From Nocardioides sp. Root1257 (GTDB lineage: Bacteria > Actinomycetota > Actinomycetes > Propionibacteriales > Nocardioidaceae), in NCBI RefSeq assembly GCF_001425175.1, contig NZ_LMDV01000009.1:186001-250000 (forward strand): a stretch of 64,000 bases of DNA. Direction: 5' to 3'. Of the stretch, positions 26,401 through 34,975 are shown piece after piece. The notes beneath the pieces are model-generated. The model saw only the letters and a list, made by a program, of their open reading frames with translations, was not told the DNA's origin and made no database searches. Numbering within the stretch: position 1 is the first letter of the stretch; each line of letters starts with the position of its first letter. The translations under genes were made by a program, and so were the position numbers.

Positions 26401-27398
26401 CCAAGATCTTCGTCCAGGACGTCACCCTCCGCGACGGCATGCACGCCGTGCGCCACCGCATCCAGCCCGACGACGTACGTCGCATCGTGGCCGCGCTCGA
26501 CGCGGCCGGCGTCGACGCCATCGAGGTCGCCCACGGCGACGGGCTCGCCGGCTCCTCGCTGAACTACGGTCCCGGGTCGCACACGGACTGGGAGTGGATC
26601 GAGGCGGCGGCGTCCGTGATCGACCGGGCCCGGCTCACCACCCTGCTGCTCCCGGGCGTCGGCACCATCCACGAGCTGAGGACGGCGTGGGACCTCGGCG
26701 TCCGCTCGGTCCGGGTCGCGACCCACTGCACCGAGGCCGACATCTCCGCCCAGCACATCGCGGCCGCGCGCGAGATCGGCATGGACGTCTCGGGCTTCCT
26801 GATGCTCTCCCACATGGCCCCGCCCGAGGAGCTCGCCCGCCAGGCGGCCCTGATGGCGTCGTACGGCGCGCACTGCGTCTACGTCACCGACTCGGGCGGC
26901 CGGCTGACCATGAACGACGTGCGCGACCGGGTGCTCGCCTACCGCGACGTGCTCGGGCCGGACACCGAGATCGGCATCCACGCCCACGAGAACCTCTCGC
27001 TGTCGGTCGCCAACTCCGTGGTCGGCGTCGAGCACGGCGTCACTCGCGTCGACGCGTCCCTAGCCGGTCACGGGGCCGGCGCGGGCAACTGCCCGCTCGA
27101 GGCGTTCGTGGCCGTGGCCGACCTGTCCGGCTTCGAGCACGGGTGCGACCTCTTCGCCCTGCAGGACGCCGCCGACGACCTCGTCCGCCCGCTCCAGGAC
27201 CGACCGGTCCGCGTCGACCGCGAGACCCTGACCCTGGGCTACGCCGGCGTCTACTCGTCGTTCCTGCGGCACGCCGAGATCGCCGCGGCCCGCTACGACG
27301 TCGACGTCCGCGACATCCTGATGGAGTGCGGCAGCCGCCGCCTGGTCGGCGGCCAGGAGGACATGATCGTCGACATCGCGCTCGACCTGGCGGGCTGA
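26397..27398 (+). CDS. 4-hydroxy-2-oxovalerate aldolase (HsaF/MhpE-like)
   Basis: A 333-residue DRE-TIM-type metal-dependent aldolase. It splits 4-hydroxy-2-oxovalerate to pyruvate and acetaldehyde and hands the latter to the dehydrogenase. Visible are [13 protein letters not shown] (metal Asp and general Arg), the metal ligands in [28 protein letters not shown] and a C-terminal communication-type domain. The GTG at 26397 overlaps the dehydrogenase stop. It closes the rightward operon; the next gene starts 30 bp on. Confidence 0.95.
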   Translation: MTKIFVQDVTLRDGMHAVRHRIQPDDVRRIVAALDAAGVDAIEVAHGDGLAGSSLNYGPGSHTDWEWIEAAASVIDRARLTTLLLPGVGTIHELRTAWDLGVRSVRVATHCTEADISAQHIAAAREIGMDVSGFLMLSHMAPPEELARQAALMASYGAHCVYVTDSGGRLTMNDVRDRVLAYRDVLGPDTEIGIHAHENLSLSVANSVVGVEHGVTRVDASLAGHGAGAGNCPLEAFVAVADLSGFEHGCDLFALQDAADDLVRPLQDRPVRVDRETLTLGYAGVYSSFLRHAEIAAARYDVDVRDILMECGSRRLVGGQEDMIVDIALDLAG

Positions 27399-27428
27399 GC
27401 CGCCGCGGGTCGTCGTACCGTCAGCGGT

Positions 27429-28604
27429 ATGCCTGCGTCCCGCCTGCTGCCCTCCGACGAAGCCGTCGACCTGATCGCGCTGGTCCGCGACCTCGCGACC
27501 CGTGAGCTCGCGCCGCTGGTCGCCCGCGCCGAGCGCGAGGAGGAGTTCCCGCGCGAGGTGTTCCGGATGCTCGGCCGGGCCGGTCTCCTGGGCCTGCCCT
27601 ACGCCGAGGAGTACGGCGGCGGCGGGCTTCCCTACGAGGTCTACCTGCAGGTGCTCGAGGAGATCGGCTCGGTCTGGTCGAGCGTCGGGGTCGGCGTCTC
27701 GGTGCACGCGCTGAGCTGCTTCGGCCTGGTCACGGCGGGCACCGAGGAGCAGAAGCAGCGGTGGCTGCCGGACATGCTCTCCGGCGAGCTGCTCGGCGCC
27801 TACTGCCTCTCCGAGCCGCATGCCGGCTCCGACCCGGCCGCGATGACGACCCGCGCCCGTCTCGACGGCGACGAGTACGTCATCACCGGCGCGAAGGCGT
27901 GGACCACGCACGGCGGGCACGCCGACTACTACAAGGTGATGGCCCGCACCGGCGACGGCCGCAACGACATCTCCAGCTTCCTGGTGCCGGCCGACGTCGA
28001 CGGCCTGGTCGCCGACCCGCCCGAGCAGAAGATGGGCCTGACCGGCTCCGCGACCGCGACGATGCGCTTCGACGGCGTACGCATCCCGGTCGAGCGTCGG
28101 CTCGGCGAGGAGGGCCAGGGCCTCAAGATCGCCCTCGCCGGCCTGGACGCCGGCCGCCTCGGGATCGCCGCCGTCGCCACCGGGCTCGCCCAGGGCGCCC
28201 TCGACCAGGCGGTCGCCTACGCGAAGAGCCGCGAGACCTTCGGGCAGCCGATCATCGACCACCAGGGGCTGGCCTTCGTGCTGGCCGACATGGAGGCCGC
28301 GATCCAGAGCGCGCGGGCGACGATGCTGCACGCGGCCCGGCTCAAGGACCAGGGCCTGCCGTACGGCCGCGAGGCCTCGGTCGCCAAGTTGGTCGCCACC
28401 GACAACGCGATGAAGGTGACCACGGACGCCGTCCAGGTGCTCGGTGGCTACGGCTACACCCGCGACTTCCCGGTCGAGCGCTACATGCGCGAGGCCAAGG
28501 TGATGCAGATCTTCGAGGGCACCAACCAGATCCAGCGGCTCGTGATCGGGCGCTCCCTGGACCGCGGCAACGCGGGCCGGCTGGCCCGCGTCTCCGACAG
28601 CTGA
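27429..28604 (+). CDS. Acyl-CoA dehydrogenase
   Basis: A 391-residue FAD flavoprotein of the acyl-CoA dehydrogenase family, oxidising acyl-CoA thioesters to trans-2-enoyl-CoA. Typical blocks are YCLSEPHAGSDPAAM, ITGAKAWTTHGGHAD, RETFGQPIIDHQGLAF, VQVLGGYGYTRDFPVERYMREAK and QIFEGTNQIQRLVIGRSL. It reads as a true acyl-CoA dehydrogenase rather than an HsaA-type oxygenase. It may be transcribed with the preceding operon (30-bp gap) and handle an acyl side chain, or it may be independent. Confidence 0.9.
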   Translation: MPASRLLPSDEAVDLIALVRDLATRELAPLVARAEREEEFPREVFRMLGRAGLLGLPYAEEYGGGGLPYEVYLQVLEEIGSVWSSVGVGVSVHALSCFGLVTAGTEEQKQRWLPDMLSGELLGAYCLSEPHAGSDPAAMTTRARLDGDEYVITGAKAWTTHGGHADYYKVMARTGDGRNDISSFLVPADVDGLVADPPEQKMGLTGSATATMRFDGVRIPVERRLGEEGQGLKIALAGLDAGRLGIAAVATGLAQGALDQAVAYAKSRETFGQPIIDHQGLAFVLADMEAAIQSARATMLHAARLKDQGLPYGREASVAKLVATDNAMKVTTDAVQVLGGYGYTRDFPVERYMREAKVMQIFEGTNQIQRLVIGRSLDRGNAGRLARVSDS

Positions 28605-28614
28605 GCGGCCGGAC

Positions 28615-28732
28615 TGCGGGTTTCACCGGCTGACCGGTGAAACCCGCATGACACGCCGCGAGTGCCCCGCGTGTCGTGCAGGTCTTGGCTGACAGGCCTG
28701 CGGGTTTTGGCGGCTGACCGGTGAAACCCGCA
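28615..28732. repeat. 118-bp dispersed repeat element, copy 1
   Basis: Two 34-nt hairpin units (28615-28648 and 28699-28732) flank about 50 nt that include GGTCTTGGCTGACAGG. Unit 1 is a perfect 15-bp stem (arm TGCGGGTTTCACCGG) with a CTGA loop. The element ends are inverted copies of each other. A second element of exactly the same length lies at 44427-44544. It is intergenic, between the acyl-CoA dehydrogenase and amylase genes. Confidence 0.8.
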
Positions 28733-28813
28733 CGCGCCGACACGCCCGGCTCGGACGGACACCCGGAGCTCTCCTTGTCGGTTGTCGGTCGCGGCGTCTA
28801 GGTTGCAGATCTC

Positions 28814-28829
28814 GTCACAATGATGTGAC
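28814..28829. promoter_or_regulatory. Inverted repeat GTCACA-N4-TGTGAC upstream of the amylase gene
   Basis: Perfect 6-bp arms with an ATGA centre, 23 nt before the GH13 start. It is a possible regulator site; its arm order is the reverse of a CRP site. Confidence 0.35.
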
Positions 28830-28851
28830 CTGGCTCACTCGGGAGTTCCAG

Positions 28852-31632
28852 ATGCGTCTGCTGCTGCGTGCCGTACCCGTCCTGCTCGTCCTCGCGCTGG
28901 CGCCGGTCGCCCCGGCCGCGACCGCGGCCCAGCCGTCGCACCACCGCCACCATCCTTCGGGCGGCGGCGACTACGCCCGGCACGCGCTGCGCGCGGGGCT
29001 GACCGACCAGGACTTCTACTTCGTCATGGGCGACCGCTTCGAGAACGGCGACCCGGCCAACGACGAGGGCGGCCTCGGCGACGACCGGCTCGTCAGCGGG
29101 TTCGACCCGACCAGCAAGGGCTTCTACAACGGCGGCGACCTGGCCGGGCTGCGCTCGCGGCTCGACTACATCAAGGGCCTGGGCACCGACGCGATCTGGC
29201 TGACGCCGATCTTCAAGAACAAGGCGGTGCAGCTCGAGGACGGGCCGTCCGCCGGCTACCACGGCTACTGGATCACCGACTTCACCCAGGTCGACCCGCA
29301 CCTCGGCACCAACGCGGAGCTCGGCGAGCTCGTCGACGCCGCGCACGCCAAGGGGATGAAGGTCTTCTTCGACATCATCACCAACCACACCGCCGACGTG
29401 ATCGGCTACGAGCAGGGCGCGCGGACGGCGTACGTCTCGAAGGACGTCTCGCCCTACCGCACCGCCTCGGGCCGGGTCTTCGACGACCGCGACTACGCGG
29501 GCACCTCGCGCTTCCCGGAGCTCGACCCGGCGACGTCGTTCCCCTACACGCCGGTGCTCGACCCGGCCGAGGAGGACCTCAAGGTCCCGGCCTGGCTCAA
29601 CGACCCGACGATGTACCACAACCGCGGCAACACGACCTTCACCGGCGAGGACAGCCAGTACGGCGACTTCTTCGGCCTCGACGACCTCTTCACCGAGCGG
29701 CCCGAGGTCGTCGACGGGATGACGGACATCTACCGCACCTGGATCGGCGACTTCGGCATCGACGGCTTCCGGATCGACACCATGAAGCACGTCAACGACG
29801 AGTTCTGGCAGCAGTTCGGGCCGGGGATCCTGAGCTACGCCGACCGGCACGGGAAGCCCGACTTCTTCATGTTCGGCGAGGTCGCGCTCGACGGCAGCGA
29901 CGCCGCCGCGAAGAGCTTCACCTCGCACTACACGACCCACGACGGCATGCAGGCGATCCTCGACTTCCCGTTCCAGGACGCCGCCCGGGGCTTCGCGTCC
30001 AAGCGGCTGCCGACGCAGCGGGTCGCGGACTTCTTCGAGAACGACGACTGGTACACCGACGCCGACTCCAACGCGTACTCGCTCCCGACGTTCCTGGGCA
30101 ACCACGACATGGGGCGCTTCGGCTACTTCGTCACCGCCGACAACACCACCGGCGGCGAGACGGCGGACGCCGCCGAGCTGCTCGCCCGCGACCGGCTCGG
30201 GCACGAGCTCATGTACCTCTCCCGGGGCAACCCGGTCGTCTACTACGGCGACGAGCAGGGCTTCACCGGCACCGGCGGCGACCAGCTGGCCCGGCAGACG
30301 ATGTTCGCCAGCCAGGTGCCGGAGTACCAGGACGACACCCAGATCGGCACCACCCGCACGGGCGCCGACGACAACTTCGTGACCAGCCACCCGCTCTACC
30401 GCGCCATCGCGGACCTCGCGGCCCTCACCGACCGGCACCCCGCGCTGCGCGACGGCGCCCAGCAGGTGCGGCTCGCGTCCGCATCGACCGGCCTCCTCGC
30501 GTTCTCGCGCACCGACCGGAGCCGCCAGCGCGAGTACGTCGTGGTCCTCAACAACAGCGAGCAGTCGGCCGCGGGCGCGGTGCCGACGTACGTCCGCAAG
30601 GGCGGCTTCTCCCGGGTCTACGGGACCGGCCCCGCCCGCCTGACGAGCGGCGGCGACCGGACGCTCCCGGTGACGGTGCCCGGGCTGTCCACGGTCGTCT
30701 ACGAGTCCGACGCCCGGATCCCGCGCTCCGATCGCGCGCCGGGCATCAGCCTGCGCACACCCCGGCCGAGCGACGTCTCACGCGGACGGATGCACGTGTC
30801 GGCCGCGGTCGACGGGTCCTCGTTCTACGAGGTCACCTTCCAGCGCCGCGTCGGCCACGGCGGCTGGCGGACGATCGGCACGGACGACTCCGCGCCCTAC
30901 CAGGTCTTCGACGACGTGAGCACGCTGCGACCGGGCACATCGGTCGACTACCGCGCCGCAGTCCTCGACAACGCCGGCCACAGCCGCGGCACGTCCGCGC
31001 GGTCGGCGCGCGTGCCGTCGCCCACGGTGCGGATCTCGTCGCCGTCGGGCTCGACGGTGACCGCGATCGAGCCGGTGCACCTCGAGGCGGCGGTCGACCC
31101 CGAGCGCGCCACCCAGTCGGTGACCTTCCAGCGGCGCGTGGGCACCGGGGCGTGGACGACGCTGGGCACCGACACCTCGTCCCCGGCGTACACGTTCACC
31201 GACGACGTCTCGGACCTGCCGATCGGTACGTCGGTGACCTACCGCGCCGTGCTGCACGAGGGATCGCTGCCGACGATGACGAGCGATCCGGTCACGGTGA
31301 CGACCGCCGACCCGACCCCCGCGCGCACCAGCGTCACCGTGGCCGGGAGCCTGCAGTCGGAGCTCGGCTGCCCCGACGACTGGCAGCCCGGGTGCGCGGC
31401 GACCCACCTCGCCTTCGACACCTCCGACGGGCTGTGGCACGCGACCTTCACGCTGCCGGCCGGCAGCTACGAGTGGAAGGTCGCCGTCAACGACTCGTGG
31501 GACGAGAACTACGGGGCCGGCGGCGCGTCCGGCGGCGGCAACCTGACGCTGACGGTCCCCGACGGCGGCGGCAGCTACGTCTTCACCTGGGACCAGGTGA
31601 CGCACGTGCCGAGCGTCGCGTCGGCGGGCTGA
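28852..31632 (+). CDS. Secreted GH13 amylase/pullulanase-like glycosidase
   Basis: A 926-residue exported alpha-glucan hydrolase. Residues 1-26 are a signal peptide. The GH13 barrel (about 50-600) has nucleophile Asp309 (GFRIDT), acid/base Glu343 (MFGEVALDG) and Asp419 (LGNHDM). Two Ig-like repeats follow (SFYEVTFQRRVGHGGWRTIGTD; ATQSVTFQRRVGTGAWTTLGTD). A final X25-like pullulanase-type module (LQSELGCPDDWQPGCAATHL) closes the protein. It is presumably secreted to cut starch or related glucans. The ATG at 28852 follows CGGGAG. The downstream LacI gene and its operators suggest carbohydrate control. Confidence 0.9.
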   Translation: MRLLLRAVPVLLVLALAPVAPAATAAQPSHHRHHPSGGGDYARHALRAGLTDQDFYFVMGDRFENGDPANDEGGLGDDRLVSGFDPTSKGFYNGGDLAGLRSRLDYIKGLGTDAIWLTPIFKNKAVQLEDGPSAGYHGYWITDFTQVDPHLGTNAELGELVDAAHAKGMKVFFDIITNHTADVIGYEQGARTAYVSKDVSPYRTASGRVFDDRDYAGTSRFPELDPATSFPYTPVLDPAEEDLKVPAWLNDPTMYHNRGNTTFTGEDSQYGDFFGLDDLFTERPEVVDGMTDIYRTWIGDFGIDGFRIDTMKHVNDEFWQQFGPGILSYADRHGKPDFFMFGEVALDGSDAAAKSFTSHYTTHDGMQAILDFPFQDAARGFASKRLPTQRVADFFENDDWYTDADSNAYSLPTFLGNHDMGRFGYFVTADNTTGGETADAAELLARDRLGHELMYLSRGNPVVYYGDEQGFTGTGGDQLARQTMFASQVPEYQDDTQIGTTRTGADDNFVTSHPLYRAIADLAALTDRHPALRDGAQQVRLASASTGLLAFSRTDRSRQREYVVVLNNSEQSAAGAVPTYVRKGGFSRVYGTGPARLTSGGDRTLPVTVPGLSTVVYESDARIPRSDRAPGISLRTPRPSDVSRGRMHVSAAVDGSSFYEVTFQRRVGHGGWRTIGTDDSAPYQVFDDVSTLRPGTSVDYRAAVLDNAGHSRGTSARSARVPSPTVRISSPSGSTVTAIEPVHLEAAVDPERATQSVTFQRRVGTGAWTTLGTDTSSPAYTFTDDVSDLPIGTSVTYRAVLHEGSLPTMTSDPVTVTTADPTPARTSVTVAGSLQSELGCPDDWQPGCAATHLAFDTSDGLWHATFTLPAGSYEWKVAVNDSWDENYGAGGASGGGNLTLTVPDGGGSYVFTWDQVTHVPSVASAG

Positions 31633-31640
31633 GCAGGAAT

Positions 31641-31666
31641 CTTTACCGGTCACTTGACCGGTAAAG
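31641..31666. promoter_or_regulatory. LacI-type operator, 12-bp inverted arms
   Basis: Arms CTTTACCGGTCA and TGACCGGTAAAG with a 2-nt centre, starting 8 nt after the amylase stop. ACCGGT-centred palindromes are typical LacI-family targets. The site overlaps the -35 box of the promoter below. Confidence 0.6.
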
Positions 31667-31683
31667 GCAACGGGGTTTACTGT
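31654..31683 (+). promoter_or_regulatory. Candidate promoter for the small ORF and LacI gene
   Basis: TTGACC (31654-31659) and TACTGT (31678-31683), 18 bp apart. Flanking operators overlap both boxes, consistent with autorepression. Confidence 0.55.
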
Positions 31684-31693
31684 ACCGGTACAG
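31680..31693. promoter_or_regulatory. Second LacI-type operator
   Basis: CTGTACCGGTACAG is a perfect 14-bp palindrome overlapping the -10 box and sharing the ACCGGT core with the operator at 31641-31666. Confidence 0.55.
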
Positions 31694-31721
31694 CGTCATT
31701 CCCAGAGCACGAGGAGGAGCC

Positions 31722-31928
31722 ATGACGTTCGACCCCATCGCCGCCGACCTGGCCGTCCGGGCCGCCCGCGCCACCGCCGGCAGTGCCCGCCCCCACGCCC
31801 CGGTCGTCCCCGACCGCCCGGCCCGCACGCCCCGCACCGTCGCCGTCCGCGCCCGGATGGCCGCCCGCCTGCACGGCCTGGCCCGCTGGGTCGAGCCGGC
31901 ACCGCGCCGCACCTGCCAGCCGGGGTGA
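31722..31928 (+). CDS. Small Arg/Ala/Pro-rich protein, unknown
   Basis: A 68-residue basic ORF with no recognised domain. It is supported by a strong GAGGAGGAG 2-9 nt before the ATG and by the promoter/operator block just upstream. It ends 58 bp before the LacI gene. It could equally be a leader ORF; composition alone (many Arg, Ala, Pro) does not prove coding. Confidence 0.4.
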   Translation: MTFDPIAADLAVRAARATAGSARPHAPVVPDRPARTPRTVAVRARMAARLHGLARWVEPAPRRTCQPG

Positions 31929-31986
31929 GACCCGCACTGTGAGAGCGGACGCCGCCGCTGGTGCGGTCCGCGATACTGGGTCTCCC

Positions 31987-32997
31987 ATGGCCAAGGTGAC
32001 CCTCCAGTCGATCGCGGACCGCGTCGGCGTCAGCCGGATGACGGTGTCCAACGCGTTCTCGCGTCCCGACCAGCTCTCCGCCGACCTGCGCTCGCGGATC
32101 CTGGCCGCCGCCGACGAGCTCGGCTACGTCGGCCCCGACCCGGCCGCCCGCGCCCTCGCGCGCGGCCGCACCGGGTCCATCGGCCTGCTGATCAACGGCA
32201 GCCTGAGCGAGGCGTTCGAGGACGCCGTGTCGGCGGAGTTCCTCGCGTCGGTCGCCGACGCGCTGGCCGCGCAGGGCCGGGCCCTGACCCTGCTGCCGTC
32301 GTCGCACGACGAGACCTTCGTCCCGGCGCGCGACGTCGCGGTCGACGGCGCCCTCGTCTACATCTGCGACCCGACCTCGCCGGACATCGGCTGGCTGGAG
32401 CGGCGCAACATCCCCGTCGTCGTCGTCGACCACAACGTGCGCGACGGCATCGCCTCGGTCAACGTCGACGACCGGGGGGGTGCCCGTCTCGCGGCGCAGC
32501 ACCTCCTCGACCTCGGCCACCGACGGATCGGCATCGTCACCCTCGAGGTGCCGACCGAGCAGCCCAACTACCCCGCCCGGGAGCGCAGCCTCGGCTGGCA
32601 CGACGCCCTCGACCCGGCGGGCATCGCACCGGCCGTCGTCACCACGCCCTACTCCCCGCCCGACGCGGCGTACGACGCCGCCCGGGAGCTGCTCGACCGG
32701 CCGGAGCGGCCGACCGGTGTCGCCTGCTTCTCCGACGCCTTCGCCGTAGCGACCATCCGCGCCGCGGAGTCGCTCGGCCTGCGCGTGCCGCAGGACGTGT
32801 CGGTCGTCGGCTTCGACGACAGCGTCCTCGCCCGGGCCAGTCGGCCGCCGCTCACGACGATCCACCAGGAGGTCTCGGCCAAGGGCCGGGCCGCCGTCGC
32901 CGCGATCGCCGAGGTGATGGGCGGTCGCACCCCTGACCCGGTCGAGCTGCCGACCACGCTCGCGGTCCGGGAGAGCACGGCGCCACCCGGAGACTGA
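31987..32997 (+). CDS. LacI family transcriptional regulator
   Basis: A 336-residue repressor-type regulator. The N-terminal helix-turn-helix and hinge are VTLQSIADRVGVSRMTVSNAFSRPDQLS and LAAADELGYVGPDPAARALARG. A periplasmic-binding-protein-like ligand domain follows, with DRGGARLAAQHLLDLGHRRIGIV and VVGFDDSVLARASRPPLTTIHQ. It probably binds the two ACCGGT palindromes 300 bp upstream and may control the adjacent amylase in response to a sugar; the effector is not readable. The ATG at 31987 fits the family N-terminus, although no good ribosome site is seen. Confidence 0.9.
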   Translation: MAKVTLQSIADRVGVSRMTVSNAFSRPDQLSADLRSRILAAADELGYVGPDPAARALARGRTGSIGLLINGSLSEAFEDAVSAEFLASVADALAAQGRALTLLPSSHDETFVPARDVAVDGALVYICDPTSPDIGWLERRNIPVVVVDHNVRDGIASVNVDDRGGARLAAQHLLDLGHRRIGIVTLEVPTEQPNYPARERSLGWHDALDPAGIAPAVVTTPYSPPDAAYDAARELLDRPERPTGVACFSDAFAVATIRAAESLGLRVPQDVSVVGFDDSVLARASRPPLTTIHQEVSAKGRAAVAAIAEVMGGRTPDPVELPTTLAVRESTAPPGD

Positions 32998-33076
32998 CGT
33001 CCCCCACCTGGAGCTCGCGCCTCGCCATACTCGTGTGAGGTCGGTCACTCGGGACCGCTGACTCCAGGAGGTTGGC

Positions 33077-33823
33077 ATGCCTGCAACACCCACCACCGGC
33101 AAGAAGCTCACCGCCGAGTTCCTCGGCACCTTCGTCCTCGTCTTCGGCGGCTGTGGCACCGCCGTGCTCGCCACCAGCGGTGAACCCGGCGTCGGGGTCG
33201 GCTGGCTCGGCGTCGCCCTGGCCTTCGGCCTCACGGTCGTGGTGATGGCGTACGCCGTCGGCCACATCTCTGGCGGCCACTTCAACCCCGCCGTCACCAT
33301 CGGCGCGGCCGCCGGCGGGCGGATCGCGTGGAAGGAGACGCCGGGCTACATCATCACGCAGGTCGTCGCCGGCATCGCCGCCGGCGCGGTCCTGCTCCTG
33401 ATCGCCAACGGCCTCGACGGCTTCTCGGCGAAGGAGAGCGGCTTCGCCTCCAACGGGTACGGCGACCGCTCACCGATGGGCTACAACCTGCTCGCCTGCC
33501 TGGTGATCGAGGTGCTGCTCACCGCGATCTTCCTGTGGGTGATCCTCGGCGCCACGGACTCCCGCGCACCCAAGGGCATGGCGCCCCTGGCGATCGGCCT
33601 CTCGCTGACGCTGATCCACCTGATCAGCATCCCGGTCACCAACACCTCGGTGAACCCGGCGCGGTCGATCGGCGTCGGGCTCTTCGCCGGCAGCGACGCG
33701 ATCTCCCAGCTCTGGCTCTTCATCCTCGCGCCGGTCGTCGGCGGCCTGATCGCCGGCTTCACGTACGTCACACTCCTCGGCGACGAGGGCGCGGTCAGCC
33801 TGCCCGAGGCGATGGAGACCTGA
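33077..33823 (+). CDS. aqpZ: Aquaporin Z
   Basis: A 248-residue MIP-family channel with six membrane segments. Both NPA boxes are visible: [11 protein letters not shown] and SVNPARSIG. The segment [19 protein letters not shown] carries the pore His and Arg and is nearly the same as in E. coli AqpZ, supporting water rather than glycerol selectivity. It acts in the cytoplasmic membrane in osmotic adjustment. The ATG at 33077 follows AGGAGG. It is convergent with the DUF1059 gene, with 6 bp between stops. Confidence 0.93.
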   Translation: MPATPTTGKKLTAEFLGTFVLVFGGCGTAVLATSGEPGVGVGWLGVALAFGLTVVVMAYAVGHISGGHFNPAVTIGAAAGGRIAWKETPGYIITQVVAGIAAGAVLLLIANGLDGFSAKESGFASNGYGDRSPMGYNLLACLVIEVLLTAIFLWVILGATDSRAPKGMAPLAIGLSLTLIHLISIPVTNTSVNPARSIGVGLFAGSDAISQLWLFILAPVVGGLIAGFTYVTLLGDEGAVSLPEAMET

Positions 33824-33829
33824 GCCGCC

Positions 33830-33976
33830 TCAGGTGGCGATGAAGAGGATCTCGTCGCGGCCGTACTCCATGCCGGGGTGGGCCGCGGCGAGGTGCTCCT
33901 GGGTGAGCTCGACGAGCTCGTCCTCGTCCTGGGCCTTGATCACTTCGCCGCACGGGCAGGTCAGCCGGGTCTTCAT
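33830..33976 (-). CDS. DUF1059 small protein
   Basis: A 48-residue protein: KTRLTCPCGEVIKAQDEDEL, then a helix TQEHLAAAHPGM, ending EILFIAT. The CPCG pair and the later His resemble the small zinc-binding-like DUF1059 family, whose function is unknown. The ATG is at 33976. It is too short for most gene finders but clearly coding. Confidence 0.75.
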   Translation of the reverse strand: MKTRLTCPCGEVIKAQDEDELVELTQEHLAAAHPGMEYGRDEILFIAT

Positions 33977-34007
33977 GGCGCCAGCCTAGGGCGTGCCCTA
34001 GAACGCG

Positions 34008-34616
34008 TTACAGCGCCAGGGCCGCCATGTAGCCCATCGAGCCCGCCATCACGACCTCGCACGCGAGCGAGAGCCGGGCCGTCGTACGCCGCTCGGAGGA
34101 CGTGAGCGCGGCGCGGGCCGCGGCGAGGGCGATCGCGGCCACGGCGACCAGGGTCAGCACCGCGAGCCAGCCCGGCAGCATCGCCATGCCGGAGTGACCG
34201 CCGGTGCCGGGCACCGTCATGTCCATCCCGGACATGTCCATGCCGGGCACGTGGTGGTGCTCGGGCGGCGCCGGGGCGGCGGACGCCGGAGCGGCGATCA
34301 CGGCCGGCATCAGCATCACGGCCATCACCGCCGACGCCGCGCCGAGCCGGGCGTGCGCCCCGGACCGGTTGCGGGCGAGCAGGTGGCAGGCGCACCACAG
34401 GGCGGCGAGCGCGAAGGCCGCGGCCTGGAGCGCTGCCGAGTCTCGGCCCACCGGCGCGACCAGCATCGCCACCATCGCCGTCCCCATCGCGACGTGCCAG
34501 GCGTCGACCGCGACGCCGTGGGAGCCGTGCCAGCGGGGCACGACGCAGCGCGCCAGGCAGTACGCCGCGGCGACGCCGACGAGCAGGGCGAGCACGACCG
34601 CCGCGGGGTGACCCAT
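34008..34616 (-). CDS. DUF5134-type membrane protein with Met/His-rich loop
   Basis: A 202-residue integral membrane protein with about six spans. A central extracytoplasmic loop is rich in possible metal ligands (HHHVPGMDMSGMDM, then GGHSGMAM). This resembles DUF5134 proteins of actinobacteria. Clusters of His and Met are known copper-binding features in other families, so a copper-handling role is plausible. Its closeness to CO dehydrogenase genes, which need copper, is suggestive only. The ATG at 34616 has GAGGG 7 nt upstream; a GTG at 34622 is too close to that site. Confidence 0.7.
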   Translation of the reverse strand: MGHPAAVVLALLVGVAAAYCLARCVVPRWHGSHGVAVDAWHVAMGTAMVAMLVAPVGRDSAALQAAAFALAALWCACHLLARNRSGAHARLGAASAVMAVMLMPAVIAAPASAAPAPPEHHHVPGMDMSGMDMTVPGTGGHSGMAMLPGWLAVLTLVAVAAIALAAARAALTSSERRTTARLSLACEVVMAGSMGYMAALAL

Positions 34617-34716
34617 GGGCACACCCTCGGGCCGGTGGGCGGAGCGGTCAACGCGCAGTCAAGGGTTCCCTTAACCGACCCTCCCGGAGGGCGCCGCACC
34701 GACCTACAGTGGAGTC

Positions 34717-34965
34717 ATGGACGAGCCGACCAAGGTGCTGCGCGAGGTCTGGGCCGCCGACGAGGCGACCGACGTCGCCACCGAGCTCGAGCAGGCCGCT
34801 CCGGCCAAGGTCTGCAAGCGGATGAAGGACGTCACCTTCGACGGCATGGCCGAGCCCGGCTCCGACCTGGGCTCCGCGTGGCGGGAGCTGCTGCGGCGCG
34901 AGGGCAAGTACGACGACTCCGGCGGCACCATCCGCGACCTGGTGCTGGGCTCTCCCCGAGAATGA
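34717..34965 (+). CDS. Small conserved-looking protein, unknown
   Basis: An 82-residue charged cytosolic protein (VLREVWAADEATDVATELEQ, KVCKRMKDVTFDGM) with no recognised domain. The ATG at 34717 has GGAG upstream. It lies 10 bp before the MoxR/CoxD gene on the same strand, so it may open the coxD-coxE transcript. No function can be assigned. Confidence 0.55.
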   Translation: MDEPTKVLREVWAADEATDVATELEQAAPAKVCKRMKDVTFDGMAEPGSDLGSAWRELLRREGKYDDSGGTIRDLVLGSPRE

Positions 34966-34975
34966 CGCAGCGGGG

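Noticed and set aside
28615..28732. Possible short CRISPR array (two similar 34-nt units)
   Set aside because: Units are self-complementary hairpins, the intervening part is conserved in the second element at 44427, and there are no cas genes.
28814..28829. CRP site upstream of the amylase gene
   Set aside because: Arms read GTCACA-N4-TGTGAC, the reverse order of TGTGA-N6-TCACA; kept only as an unassigned inverted repeat.
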